Shown here piece after piece: positions 8,277 to 16,505 of a DNA stretch of 64,000 bases. The notes beneath the pieces were generated by a model that saw nothing but the letters and a program-made list of their open reading frames with translations, ran no database searches and was not told the origin of the DNA. The position numbers were made by a program, and so were the translations under genes. The stretch's first letter is position 1, and each line of letters begins with the position of its first letter. The DNA lies in contig NZ_JAGIOG010000001.1 in the NCBI RefSeq assembly GCF_017876595.1, positions 2,604,001 through 2,668,000 of the forward strand, given 5' to 3'. The stretch comes from Aeromicrobium fastidiosum. Its GTDB lineage: Bacteria; Actinomycetota; Actinomycetes; Propionibacteriales; Nocardioidaceae.

Positions 8277-9125
8277 GTGCGCCTGGCCTCGGTCGCCGCG
8301 CACTTCGGGCGCGACATCGACCGGTCGCTCGAGAAGATGGCCGGCATCGTCGCCGACGCCCGCAGCGCTGGCGTCGACCTGCTGGTCTTTCCCGACGCGA
8401 CCCTCGGCGGCTACCTCTCCGACCTGCGGCACCCGGACGCCCATGCGCTGCCGCCTGCCGTCACGGAGGACTCGTTCGAGGTCGGCCGGGTCGTCGCGAT
8501 GGCCGGCGACATGACGGTGTGCTTCGGCTACACCGAGGAGGAGGTCGTCGACGGGCACGCGCATACCTACAACGCGGCACTGTGCGTGACGGGCGACGGC
8601 ATCCTCGGCCGCCACCGCAAGGTGCACCAGCCCGCGGGGGAGGCCCTGGCCTACCGGGCCGGCTCGACGTTCGAGGCCTTCGACAGCCCGGTCGGGCGCA
8701 TGGGGATGATGATCGACTACGACAAGACCTTCCCCGAGGCGGCCCGGTCGCTGGCCCTCGACGGCGCGCACGTCGTGGCCTGCCTGTCGGCGTGGCCCGC
8801 GAGCGTCACCGACCGGGCGTCCCGCCTGCCGCAGGACCGGCAGTCGCGCCTGTTCGACCTCTACGACAGCGCGCGGGCCGCCGAGAACCAGATCGTGTGG
8901 GTCTCGTCCAACCAGACGGGCGTCATGGGCGGTCTGCGGTTCCTGGGCCAGGCGAAGATCGTCGGCCCCGGCGGTGACGTGCTGGCCCGGACGTGGTCGA
9001 AGGGCGCGCTCGCCGTCGCCGAGATCGATGTGGAGGCCGAGATCGTCCGGGCCCGGCGCATCCTGCACCACCTCGACGAGCGCGCGCCGGACAGCTACGT
9101 CACGACGCCGCGGGGGGACGCGTGA
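8277..9125 (+). CDS. Nitrilase-like paralogue with a lost catalytic tetrad (probable pseudoenzyme)
   Basis: 282 residues, GTG start, full length and clearly a relative of the intact nitrilase at 5871-6722 (shared LGGYLS, HRKVHQP, FPEAAR-LALDGA and ENQIVWV blocks). At the catalytic positions Glu is Asp40 (FPDATLGGY), the second Glu is Arg127 (LAYRAGS) and the nucleophilic Cys is Asp147 (GMMIDYDKTFPE); only Lys115 is kept. The frame is intact with normal codon use, so it is not decaying. It may be a structural or regulatory partner of the active nitrilase. Its stop overlaps the glycosyltransferase GTG. Confidence 0.85.
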   Translation: MRLASVAAHFGRDIDRSLEKMAGIVADARSAGVDLLVFPDATLGGYLSDLRHPDAHALPPAVTEDSFEVGRVVAMAGDMTVCFGYTEEEVVDGHAHTYNAALCVTGDGILGRHRKVHQPAGEALAYRAGSTFEAFDSPVGRMGMMIDYDKTFPEAARSLALDGAHVVACLSAWPASVTDRASRLPQDRQSRLFDLYDSARAAENQIVWVSSNQTGVMGGLRFLGQAKIVGPGGDVLARTWSKGALAVAEIDVEAEIVRARRILHHLDERAPDSYVTTPRGDA

Positions 9126-10204
9126 GGATCGCGCTGCTGACGTACTCGACCAAGCCGCGAGGCGGCGTCGTGCACACGCTGGCCCTGGCCGAGGCGCTGA
9201 GCCGCGCGGGGGCCGAGGTCGACGTCTGGACGCTCGGACGTGGGGGCGACGCGACGTTCTACCGCGCCGTCGACCCGTCCGTCGGGGTTCACGCGGTGCC
9301 GTTCCCCGAGCAGCCCGGCGAGGACGTCGGGGCGCGCATCCAGCGGTCCATCGTGGTGCTGCGCGACGCCTTCAGGCCCGACGCCTACGACATCGTGCAC
9401 GCGCAGGACTGCATCAGCGCCAATGCCGCGCTGCCGTGCCTGCGCACGATCCACCACCTCGACACCTTCACGACGCCCGAGCTGGTCGCGTGCCACGAGC
9501 GGGCGGTCGTCGACCCGGTCGGACGCATCTGCGTCTCGGAGTCGGTCGCCGCGGAGGTCAAGGCGGGCTGGGGCCTGCAGCCGACCGTGATCCCCAACGG
9601 GGTCGACGCTGGGCGATTCGCCCGGGCCGCCGGTCCAGACGGCGCGGCGGGGCGGGCGGCGTGGCACGACCGGCTCGGGCCGTACGTCCTCGCGCTGGGT
9701 GGCATCGAGCCGCGCAAGGGCAGCATCGACCTGCTCGAGGCCTATGCGCTGATGCGGCGCCGCTGCGCAGACGTCCGCCTGGTGTTCGCGGGCGGCGAGA
9801 CATTGTTCGACTACCGCGACTACCGGGCCGCCTTCGAGCGGCGCGCCGCCGAGCTGAGCGTCGACCACGAGATGCTCGGCGTCGTCGACGAGGGCGAGCT
9901 GGCGTCCCTGGTGGCCGGCGCGGCGGCGATGGCGTTCGTGTCGACCAAGGAGGGCTTCGGGCTCGCGGCCATGGAGGCGCTCGCGGCGGGGGTGCCGGTC
10001 GTCGCCCGTGACCTGCCGGTGCTGCGCGAGGTCTTCGGCGACGCCGTGCGGTTCGCCTCCGAGCCCATGGCGATGGCCGGGGCGCTGGCCGCGGTGCTGT
10101 CCGACCCGCCCGATCCGCAGATCGGCCGCGACCTGGCGGCGTCCTACACGTGGGAGGCGGCGGCGCGGGCGCACCTCGACTTCTACGCCGCGCACCTGAC
10201 GTGA
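9122..10204 (+). CDS. MSMEG_0565 family glycosyltransferase (GT4-like)
   Basis: 360 residues. GT-B fold of the GT4 kind: N-terminal RIALLTYSTKPRGGVVHTLALAEAL (glycine-rich acceptor loop), the middle VIPNGVDAGRF, the donor domain opening YVLALGGIEPRKGSIDLLEAY, and the donor-site EGFGLAAMEALAAGVPVVA. This family is found in Nit1 clusters of mycobacteria and relatives. The acceptor is unknown; a cytoplasmic small molecule is possible since no membrane segment is seen. GTG start within the previous stop; its own stop overlaps the ligase GTG. Confidence 0.86.
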   Translation: MRIALLTYSTKPRGGVVHTLALAEALSRAGAEVDVWTLGRGGDATFYRAVDPSVGVHAVPFPEQPGEDVGARIQRSIVVLRDAFRPDAYDIVHAQDCISANAALPCLRTIHHLDTFTTPELVACHERAVVDPVGRICVSESVAAEVKAGWGLQPTVIPNGVDAGRFARAAGPDGAAGRAAWHDRLGPYVLALGGIEPRKGSIDLLEAYALMRRRCADVRLVFAGGETLFDYRDYRAAFERRAAELSVDHEMLGVVDEGELASLVAGAAAMAFVSTKEGFGLAAMEALAAGVPVVARDLPVLREVFGDAVRFASEPMAMAGALAAVLSDPPDPQIGRDLAASYTWEAAARAHLDFYAAHLT

Positions 10205-11595
10205 CGTCGATGTCGATCGGCAGGGCGTTGACGCACCTGGCCGACGCGGCACCCGACGCCGTCGCCGTCCGATGTGGCGACGCGATCCTGAAACGGCGCG
10301 AGCTCGATCGTGTCGCCGACGGCGTCGCGCGGGCCTGGGCTGAGCGCGTCGGGCACGACGACCTCGTCACGATCGCGTTGCCCAACGGGATCGACTTCGT
10401 CGTCGCGTGCGTCGCGACCTGGAAGCTCGGGGCCACCCCCCAACCCCTGTCGCCGCGGATCGGACCGGGGGAGCGCGCGGCCGTCCTCGACCTCGCCCGT
10501 CCTGCACTCGTCGTCGACGCCGAGCTCGTGCGGGCCGGTGGACTGGTGCCGTCCGACGACGACACGCCGCTGCCCGATCTGGTCGCGTCGTCGTGGAAGG
10601 CGCCCACGACCAGCGGCAGCACGGGGCGGCCCAAGATCGTCAGGTCGACGACCCCGGCGACGGTCGACCCCACGGCGGCGATCGCGCCCTTCGTGCCGCG
10701 GCACGCCGTGCAGCTCGTGGCCGGTCCGATGTTCCACGCCGCGCCGTTCGTCTACGCGATGCGCGGACTCATGACAGGTCACGAGCTCGTGATGCTGCCC
10801 AGGTTCGACGCAGCCGCGGCCCTGCAGGCGATCGAGCGCCACCGCGTGACCTGGACGATGCTCGTGCCGACCATGATGCAGCGCATCTGGCGGCTCGAGG
10901 GACGCGAGGCGCACGACGTCTCGTCGCTGGAGAGCGTCCTGCACCTCGGTGCACGGTGCGCGCCGTGGCTCAAGCGGTCGTGGATCGAGTGGCTCGGACC
11001 CGACCGGGTCGTCGAGGTCTACGCCGGCACCGAGTCGCAGGGCATCGCGATGATCACGGGAAACGAGTGGCTGGCGCATCCCGGATCGGTCGGTGGGGCC
11101 GTCTCGGGGTCGGAGTTCCGCATCGTGCGCCTTGACGGCACCGTGGCGGCACCGGACGAGCGCGGCGAGATCGTGATGCGTCGCCAGGCAGGCCCGACCT
11201 ACCAGTACGTGGGAGCCGAGCCGCACGTGCGCGACGGCTGGCACACGTTGGGCGACGCGGGCTGGATGGACTCCGACGGCTACCTGTTCGTCGCCGACCG
11301 CCTCGACGACGTCATCGTGACGGGGGGTGCCACGGTGCAGCCCGCCGACGTCGAGGCCGTGCTGGACGAGCATCCCGCGGTGCGGTCGTCCGTCGTCGTC
11401 CCCCGGCCCCACGGCGACCTGGGCCAGGCCGTCCACGCCGTCGTCGATGTCGCGGCAGGCGAGGTCACCGTGGCGGAGCTGGCGGCGTGGACCCGCGCCC
11501 GCCTCGACCCCGAGAAGGTGCCCCGCAGCTGGCAGCTGGTCCGCGACGAGCTTCGGGACGACACCGGCAAGGTCCGTCGCCGCGACCACCGCTGA
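10201..11595 (+). CDS. AMP-binding acyl-CoA ligase-like enzyme
   Basis: 464 residues from GTG 10201 (461 from ATG 10210). Adenylate-forming superfamily: P-loop TTSGSTGRPK at about 136-145, YAGTESQG (A5), GWHTLGDAGW with DGYLFVADRLDDVI (A7-A8 hinge), and a C-terminal lid ending DDTGKVRRRDHR with the A10 lysine. It activates a carboxylate as acyl-AMP, normally for CoA transfer; substrate unknown. It is coupled to the glycosyltransferase by an overlapping GTGA and closes the Nit1 operon. The next gene is convergent, 9 bp away. Confidence 0.85.
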   Translation: MTSMSIGRALTHLADAAPDAVAVRCGDAILKRRELDRVADGVARAWAERVGHDDLVTIALPNGIDFVVACVATWKLGATPQPLSPRIGPGERAAVLDLARPALVVDAELVRAGGLVPSDDDTPLPDLVASSWKAPTTSGSTGRPKIVRSTTPATVDPTAAIAPFVPRHAVQLVAGPMFHAAPFVYAMRGLMTGHELVMLPRFDAAAALQAIERHRVTWTMLVPTMMQRIWRLEGREAHDVSSLESVLHLGARCAPWLKRSWIEWLGPDRVVEVYAGTESQGIAMITGNEWLAHPGSVGGAVSGSEFRIVRLDGTVAAPDERGEIVMRRQAGPTYQYVGAEPHVRDGWHTLGDAGWMDSDGYLFVADRLDDVIVTGGATVQPADVEAVLDEHPAVRSSVVVPRPHGDLGQAVHAVVDVAAGEVTVAELAAWTRARLDPEKVPRSWQLVRDELRDDTGKVRRRDHR

Positions 11596-11604
11596 CGTGT
11601 GCGG

Positions 11605-13056
11605 TCAGGCGATCATCTCGAGGGTCTTGGAGGGTGCCGTGGACGACGGGGCGACCGTGCCTGTGTCGGTGACCTCGTCATATGCGGCTCGCAGTCTCGA
11701 CACGGCCTCGGTGAGCGTCTCGTGCGACTGGTTGTAGGGCAGGCGCAGGTGCCGCTCGCCGACGGTGCCAGGACGCGTGACGAACCGCGGGCCGGGTGTC
11801 AGCAGCAGACCGTGTCGAGCCGCCGCCGACGTGAGCCGCGACGACATCCGCTCGGGCAGCGTCACCCACAGGCTGAGGCCACCTGCCGGGCACGGGGCGT
11901 GGACGTCGGGCAGCTCGCGGGCGAGCTCGGAGAGCAGGTGGTCGCGCCCCGCGCGCAGACGCGAGCGGCCTGCCGCGGCTGTCTGGCCGCCCTCGACGAG
12001 CAGCTCGGACAGCACGAGCTGGTCGAACGCCGACGAGCCGAGATCGTCCATCATGCGGGCCTGCACGAGCGGCATGACGGCATCGCGGGGGGCGCGGATC
12101 CAGCCGACGCGCAGCCCGCCCCAGTACGCCTTCGAGGACGACCCGATCAGCAGTGCGCGGGGGTCGTAGGTCGCGAACACGGGTGGCAGCTCGACACCGT
12201 CGAGGTTGATCTCGCGCAGCGACTCGTCGACGACCGGGACGACGTCGTGGCGGCGTAGCTGACGGGCCCACTCGTGCCGCTCGGCATCGCCCATGATCGC
12301 GGCCGTGGGGTTGTGGAAGTCGGGCACGATCAGGGCCGCGCGGTGGGGTGCGCCCGACAGCACCGCGGCCAGCGCCTCGGTGTCCCAGGGCGAACGGTCG
12401 ACCGGCAGCGGCGACAGCCGGGCTCCCGCGGCGACGAACGAGTCGTGCGCGTGCGGATACCCCATGCCCTCGACGACGACGCGCTGACCGGGGGAGACCA
12501 GCGTGCGGGCGAGCAGCGAGATGGCACCCATCGCACCGCTCGTGACGATGATCTGGCCGGGCTCGGTCGGCAGCCCGCCGTCGGTGTACCGCTGCGCCAG
12601 CACCTCGCGCAGCACCGGCAGGCCGTCGGGCAGGTAGCCGGTCGTGGCGAGCAGCCCCGGCAGCTTGGCGACGGCCGTCTCGAAGGCGCGGGTCAGCCCC
12701 GGCGGGCCGATCGGAGCCGCGTACGTCATCGCGATCGTGTCGGAGCTGTCGGGCGTGACGATGAGGCTGCTCGCGCTCGACGTCGACAGCGGCACGCGGA
12801 CGATGCTGCCCGAGCCCCGGCGGGACTGCAGCAGGCCGGAGTCGCGCAGCTCGGCGAAGACGCGGGTCGTCGTCGTGCGGCTGACGCCGAGGGCCGTGGC
12901 GAGCTCGCGCTCCGACGGGAGGCGGCTGCCGTCGGCCACGCGTCCGTCGACGACGAGCAGCCGGAGTCGGTCGGCGATCTCCCGATAGGCGGGCCCCACG
13001 TGGTCGAGCGGCCCAAGCAGGTCGGCGAGCCGGCGGGCGGAGAGCGTCTGGGCCAT
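11605..13056 (-). CDS. yczR: MocR-type transcription regulator with aminotransferase fold (YczR-like)
   Basis: 483 residues. N-terminal GntR winged helix (about 20-88: LPSERELATALGVSRTTT) joined to a fold-type I aminotransferase domain (about 110-470). The PLP lysine is Lys309 in GSSSKAYWGGLRVGW. MocR proteins sense PLP-related ligands rather than transaminate. It faces a gene for a YczE membrane protein, the arrangement from which YczR regulators get their name, so yczE is the probable target. Shared upstream ATTGG/CCAAT elements are the likely operator. Confidence 0.87.
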   Translation of the reverse strand: MAQTLSARRLADLLGPLDHVGPAYREIADRLRLLVVDGRVADGSRLPSERELATALGVSRTTTTRVFAELRDSGLLQSRRGSGSIVRVPLSTSSASSLIVTPDSSDTIAMTYAAPIGPPGLTRAFETAVAKLPGLLATTGYLPDGLPVLREVLAQRYTDGGLPTEPGQIIVTSGAMGAISLLARTLVSPGQRVVVEGMGYPHAHDSFVAAGARLSPLPVDRSPWDTEALAAVLSGAPHRAALIVPDFHNPTAAIMGDAERHEWARQLRRHDVVPVVDESLREINLDGVELPPVFATYDPRALLIGSSSKAYWGGLRVGWIRAPRDAVMPLVQARMMDDLGSSAFDQLVLSELLVEGGQTAAAGRSRLRAGRDHLLSELARELPDVHAPCPAGGLSLWVTLPERMSSRLTSAAARHGLLLTPGPRFVTRPGTVGERHLRLPYNQSHETLTEAVSRLRAAYDEVTDTGTVAPSSTAPSKTLEMIA

Positions 13057-13073
13057 GAGGCCACTCTCTCACA

Positions 13074-13098
13074 ATTGGCTATGTAGACCAATGCCAAT
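13074..13098. promoter_or_regulatory. Candidate YczR operator in the divergent yczR / yczE region
   Basis: ATTGG at 13074-13078 is followed by CCAAT at 13088-13092 and again at 13094-13098, giving one inverted pair and one direct pair of pentamers. On the minus strand they lie between an ATGACA -35 and a TACATA -10 (16-bp spacer) that would drive yczR. The only noncoding space between regulator and target is here. Site assignment is inferred. Confidence 0.45.
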
Positions 13099-13116
13099 CA
13101 ATGTCATCGTGGAGTC

Positions 13117-13275
13117 ATGAACGTCGTCATGTCACTCATCGGGCTCCTGGCCCTCTTCTTGGTCGCTGTGCGTCTCGCCCGTCTCGTGGCGCGCGACGGT
13201 CTCGGCTCGAACCTGCCGCCGCGCAGCCACGGTGCCGAGCTCGGCACCTGGGCCGATCGGCAGTTGCAGCGATGA
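13117..13275 (+). CDS. Small single-pass membrane peptide upstream of yczE
   Basis: 52 residues beginning MNVVMSLIGLLALFLVAV: one hydrophobic helix (about 2-19), then a basic stretch and a soluble tail rich in Ser, Gly and Arg. The ATG has GGAG six bases before it, and the stop overlaps the yczE ATG (ATGA), so both are translated together under the presumed YczR promoter. I do not recognise the family. It may be a small partner of YczE, or a leader whose translation opens the yczE start. Confidence 0.6.
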   Translation: MNVVMSLIGLLALFLVAVRLARLVARDGLGSNLPPRSHGAELGTWADRQLQR

Positions 13276-13919
13276 GCGGGCTCGCGGGCCGCCTGGTGCG
13301 GCTGAACGTCGGCCTGTTCCTCTACGGCATCACGATGGCCATGATGGTGGAGTCGACGCTGGGCCTCGACCCGTGGGATGTCTTCCACGAGGGCGTCACG
13401 CAGCACATCGGCCTGAGCTTCGGGCAGGTCGTCATCGCGACGGGTGCCGTGGTGCTGCTGCTGTGGATCCCCCTGCGGCAGATGCCCGGCGTCGGGACGG
13501 TGCTCAACGTCGTCGTCATCGGCCTGGCCGCAGACCTCGGCATCGCGGTCATCGCCCGGCCCGACGAGCTGTGGCTCCGGCTGCTCCTGCTCGTGGGCGG
13601 CGTGGTCGGCAACGGCTTCGCCGGCGCGCTCTACATCGGGGCCGCGCTCGGGCCGGGTCCCCGTGACGGTCTCTGGCTGGGGCTCGTGCGCCGCACGGGA
13701 CGCAGCATCCGGCTGTGGCGCACGACGATCGAGGTCACGGTGCTGGCGATCGGGTTCGCCCTCGGCGGCACGGTCGGGGCCGGCACGGTGCTGTACGCCC
13801 TGACGATCGGCCCGATCGTGCAGTTCTTCCTGCGCTTCACGCAGGTCGAGGTCACGCCGGATCGGTCACCACGACGCGCCCGGCGAACCCGGGGCACGCG
13901 CGATCCAGCTGTTCGGTGA
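13272..13919 (+). CDS. yczE: YczE/YyaS/YitT-family membrane protein
   Basis: 215 residues with about five membrane helices. The N-terminal LFLYGITMAMMVESTLGLDPWDVFHEG block is typical of the family, which is paired with MocR-type YczR; some members are linked to secretion or vitamin-related uptake, but the substrate is unknown. The basic 20-residue tail from about 13860 overlaps the convergent membrane-protein gene by 68 bp and looks like run-through rather than conserved protein. Start at the ATG overlapping the small peptide's stop. Confidence 0.82.
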   Translation: MSGLAGRLVRLNVGLFLYGITMAMMVESTLGLDPWDVFHEGVTQHIGLSFGQVVIATGAVVLLLWIPLRQMPGVGTVLNVVVIGLAADLGIAVIARPDELWLRLLLLVGGVVGNGFAGALYIGAALGPGPRDGLWLGLVRRTGRSIRLWRTTIEVTVLAIGFALGGTVGAGTVLYALTIGPIVQFFLRFTQVEVTPDRSPRRARRTRGTRDPAVR

Positions 13920-15714
13920 GCGTCGCGTCGTCCGTGCGGATCGTGATCGCCGGACGGACGAGCCGCGCGATCTCGCACAGGTCGTCGAGGTTGCCTGTCC
14001 GGTACGAGTACGACAGGCGGTAGAGCGGGTCGTCGTCGGTCGGGTACGGAGTCAGCATCTGCAGGATCCAGAAGTTGACGTCGTCCTCGTCGTCGGCACC
14101 GTCCGACCACCGGATCTGCGGTCGATCGGGATCGGCACCCCGCAGGATCTCGTCGGTCTGCGCGTCCGTGAACGCCGCACCGCCGACGACCCGCTGCAGA
14201 GGATTCGACGTCGGCCGGTCGCCGAGCGCCCGTGGCGTCTGCGGCAGCACGATCGTCAGGGCCAGCACGATCGCCGCTCCGACCAGGCCTGCCAGGGTGG
14301 TCCGACCGGCCGATGCCAGCAGACGGACGGTCGTGGCGACCAGCACGACGATCGCGATGACGCACGAGAGCCACGCGAGCTTGAGCGGATAGTAGTTCCA
14401 GACCGACGCCTGTCCGACGTTGACGAGCAGCAGCGCGCCCACGCCGATCACGCACGCGATCGTGAGGGCCGCGACATGCGCTGCGGCCGGGTCGCGTCGC
14501 CTCACGGCCACGACGGTCACCGCGACGGCGACCACCGATGCGCCCGCCACCACCCACGGCGAGAGCGGGTAGACCCACCCGTCGGCGTCGAGCTCCCCGC
14601 CGGAGCTGCGCAGGGCCGGTAGCGCCACGAGGGCCGCGCACGCGCACGCCTGGACGACGCCGAGACCCAGCGCGATCCTGCGTGTCCGCGTCGCGATGAG
14701 CTCGCGACGGCGGCGCAGGACGATGACGACGCCGAGGGCCGCAGGGAGCAGCGACAGGGGTGTCCACGCGGCGAGCATGACCGTCGTGGACAGCATCAGG
14801 GCGAGCAGCACGGCAGCGTCCGAGCGGGTGCCGCCCACGACGACGACCCAGCACAGCAGCAGCACGGGCAGCACGACGTGGGCGTTGAAGAAGCCGAACT
14901 CGAGCGCGTAGCCGCTGACGAACCACGTGAGCGGCAGCGCGGACCCGAGCGCGCCGGACGCCGCGGCCAGGCGTGGGTGGCGTGGTCCGACGGTCACGGC
15001 CGCCGCGAGGCCAGCCGTGAAGCACGTGGCGGCGACCAACAGGGTCCAGACCACGACGAAGCCCGTCAGGTCGTGGCGCAGCAGATCGGCACCGGGGGTG
15101 TCGCCGCGCCCTGCCCACGCACTGATGGCGATGAGCGCCGAGGGCAGCGGGACGGGGTTCTGGTCGCCACCGACCGCGACACCGCCCGCGTCCACGATCG
15201 AGCGCGCGTACAGCAGATTGGTGACCGAGTCGCCCATCATGGTCCACGACAGCCGCGCCACGGAGCCGGACGAGACGCCGGTCAGCACGGCGGAGAGCCA
15301 GACGACGGGTCCGAGGAGCGCAGGCACCCACAGCGAGGCGAGATCGGGTCCGGGTCCGGACGGACGCGACGTGGCGGGCGATCGCCCGACTGCCACGCAT
15401 CCGGCGACCCCCACCGCGAGCCAGGTCGCGACGAGCGTCCCGAACGCGGGCAGGCCCGTCGCCCCGGTCACGATCAGTGTCCCCAGCAGCAGCACGAGGG
15501 TGCCCGGACCGACCAGCCCGAGAGCGGTGATGCGTCCGACGCGGGGTCCGAGCGTGGTCCACCACGTCGCCGCCGCCACGACGACCATCGGCCACAGGCT
15601 GATGCCGAGCAGCGCGGCCGCGGTGGCCACGGCGAGGGCGGTGCCGGCGGCGACGGCAGCGGTCCGGCGGGTCGGCACCACCTCGACGTTCGATCTCACG
15701 CCTGACGATCTCAC
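13852..15714 (-). CDS. Large polytopic membrane protein, family not identified
   Basis: 620 residues with roughly twelve hydrophobic helices from about residue 18 to 470, then a soluble C-terminal domain that is acidic and ends in VVVTDPA. The layout (many helices, extracellular C-terminal domain with DDPLYRLSYSYRTGNLDDLCE) resembles GT-C type glycosyltransferase or DUF6541-like actinobacterial proteins, but I see no decisive motif. It is transcribed after the methyltransferase gene, 43 bp downstream of it. The start could be the ATG at 15714 or a GTG about ten codons later. Confidence 0.7.
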   Translation of the reverse strand: MRSSGVRSNVEVVPTRRTAAVAAGTALAVATAAALLGISLWPMVVVAAATWWTTLGPRVGRITALGLVGPGTLVLLLGTLIVTGATGLPAFGTLVATWLAVGVAGCVAVGRSPATSRPSGPGPDLASLWVPALLGPVVWLSAVLTGVSSGSVARLSWTMMGDSVTNLLYARSIVDAGGVAVGGDQNPVPLPSALIAISAWAGRGDTPGADLLRHDLTGFVVVWTLLVAATCFTAGLAAAVTVGPRHPRLAAASGALGSALPLTWFVSGYALEFGFFNAHVVLPVLLLCWVVVVGGTRSDAAVLLALMLSTTVMLAAWTPLSLLPAALGVVIVLRRRRELIATRTRRIALGLGVVQACACAALVALPALRSSGGELDADGWVYPLSPWVVAGASVVAVAVTVVAVRRRDPAAAHVAALTIACVIGVGALLLVNVGQASVWNYYPLKLAWLSCVIAIVVLVATTVRLLASAGRTTLAGLVGAAIVLALTIVLPQTPRALGDRPTSNPLQRVVGGAAFTDAQTDEILRGADPDRPQIRWSDGADDEDDVNFWILQMLTPYPTDDDPLYRLSYSYRTGNLDDLCEIARLVRPAITIRTDDATLTEQLDRACPGFAGRVVVTDPA

Positions 15715-15757
15715 GACGCGGTGGCAGCCCGCTGCGGCTCCGCTGCGCGACGGATCG

Positions 15758-16321
15758 TCAGCGGCGGGTGGCGATGATCAGCGAGGCGTCGACGTCGATC
15801 AGCATCTCGACCGCCGCGAACCGCTCGTCGGTCAGCCACTGCTCGCGCACCGTGTCGACGCGACCCTCGACGATCGGCGGCCAGAAGGCCGAGGGCACGA
15901 AGTCGTCGAGCACCGCGATGCCCCCCGGCTCGAGCAGGTCGGCGATGACGTCGATGCTCTCCATGACCTCGCGGATGTCGATGAACAGCAGCGAGAACGG
16001 CGCGTACTGCTCGAGCGTCGACCAGTCGCCCGCGATGACGTCGACGTTGTCGGTCTGCGCGAAGATCTTCTGCACGTCGCCGGCCAGGGCGGGGTCGAGC
16101 TCGGCGCTGACGACGCGTGCGTCCTTGGGTGCGCCGCTCGACAGCCAGGCCGACCCGACGCCGCACCCCGTGCCCAGCTCGGCGAGCGTCCCGGTCCGGG
16201 ACGCCGCGAGCGAGGCCAGCAGGCGGCCCGTCTCGTTGCGGATCGAGGTGATGAACCCTCGCTGGCGCGACAGGTCGAGCGTGCTCGAGACGAGCGCGGG
16301 GACTTCTGCGGGGGCACTCAC
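15758..16321 (-). CDS. Class I SAM-dependent O-methyltransferase-like protein
   Basis: 187 residues. LAELGTGCGVGSAWLSSG is the SAM-binding glycine loop (motif I), VVSAELDPA carries the ribose-binding acid, VIAGDW and LLFIDIREV follow as motifs II and III, and IAVLDDF as post-III. Overall shape fits the small catechol-OMT/CmoM-like group; substrate not inferable. It lies upstream of, and co-directional with, the membrane protein gene. Confidence 0.82.
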   Translation of the reverse strand: MSAPAEVPALVSSTLDLSRQRGFITSIRNETGRLLASLAASRTGTLAELGTGCGVGSAWLSSGAPKDARVVSAELDPALAGDVQKIFAQTDNVDVIAGDWSTLEQYAPFSLLFIDIREVMESIDVIADLLEPGGIAVLDDFVPSAFWPPIVEGRVDTVREQWLTDERFAAVEMLIDVDASLIIATRR

Positions 16322-16435
16322 GCGATCAGTCTTTCACGATCGGAGGCCGCGTCACGCCGTCGTCGTCTCGGCGGCTGAGACACGCCGAGCGATCACCGTA
16401 CGGAGCGGGCATACCTGCCGTACGATCGACGCATC

Positions 16436-16483
16436 ATGCGGAAGCAGCTCGTACTCATCGCTTGCCGCGGCAGGGCCTCTTAG
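16436..16483 (+). CDS. Leader peptide of a branched-chain amino-acid attenuator
   Basis: Fifteen codons encoding MRKQLVLIACRGRAS and a TAG stop. Leu-Val-Leu-Ile in a row (CTC GTA CTC ATC) is the signature of transcription attenuation by branched-chain amino acids in actinobacterial ilv/leu operons. A TACGAT -10 lies at 16421-16426, so the transcript would start very near this ATG. A strong hairpin begins inside the last codons. The next genes are a 36-residue ORF and leuB. Confidence 0.6.
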   Translation: MRKQLVLIACRGRAS

Positions 16484-16505
16484 GGCCACACCCTGCCGCG
16501 GTGTT
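16465..16505 (+). terminator. Attenuator-type hairpin after the LVLI leader peptide
   Basis: CCGCGGCAGGG (16465-16475) pairs perfectly over 11 bp with CCCTGCCGCGG (16491-16501), followed by a short TGTTT. The 5' arm is within the last leader codons, so a ribosome reading to the stop would block it and a stalled ribosome would not. A second perfect hairpin, GAGACCA/TGGTCTC, lies at 16542-16560. The stretch 16484-16671 holds no convincing gene otherwise. Confidence 0.5.

Noticed and set aside
8277-9125. Calling the second nitrilase a pseudogene
   Set aside because: Full-length, in frame, translationally coupled on both sides and with host codon use; only the active-site residues differ, so a maintained protein is more likely.
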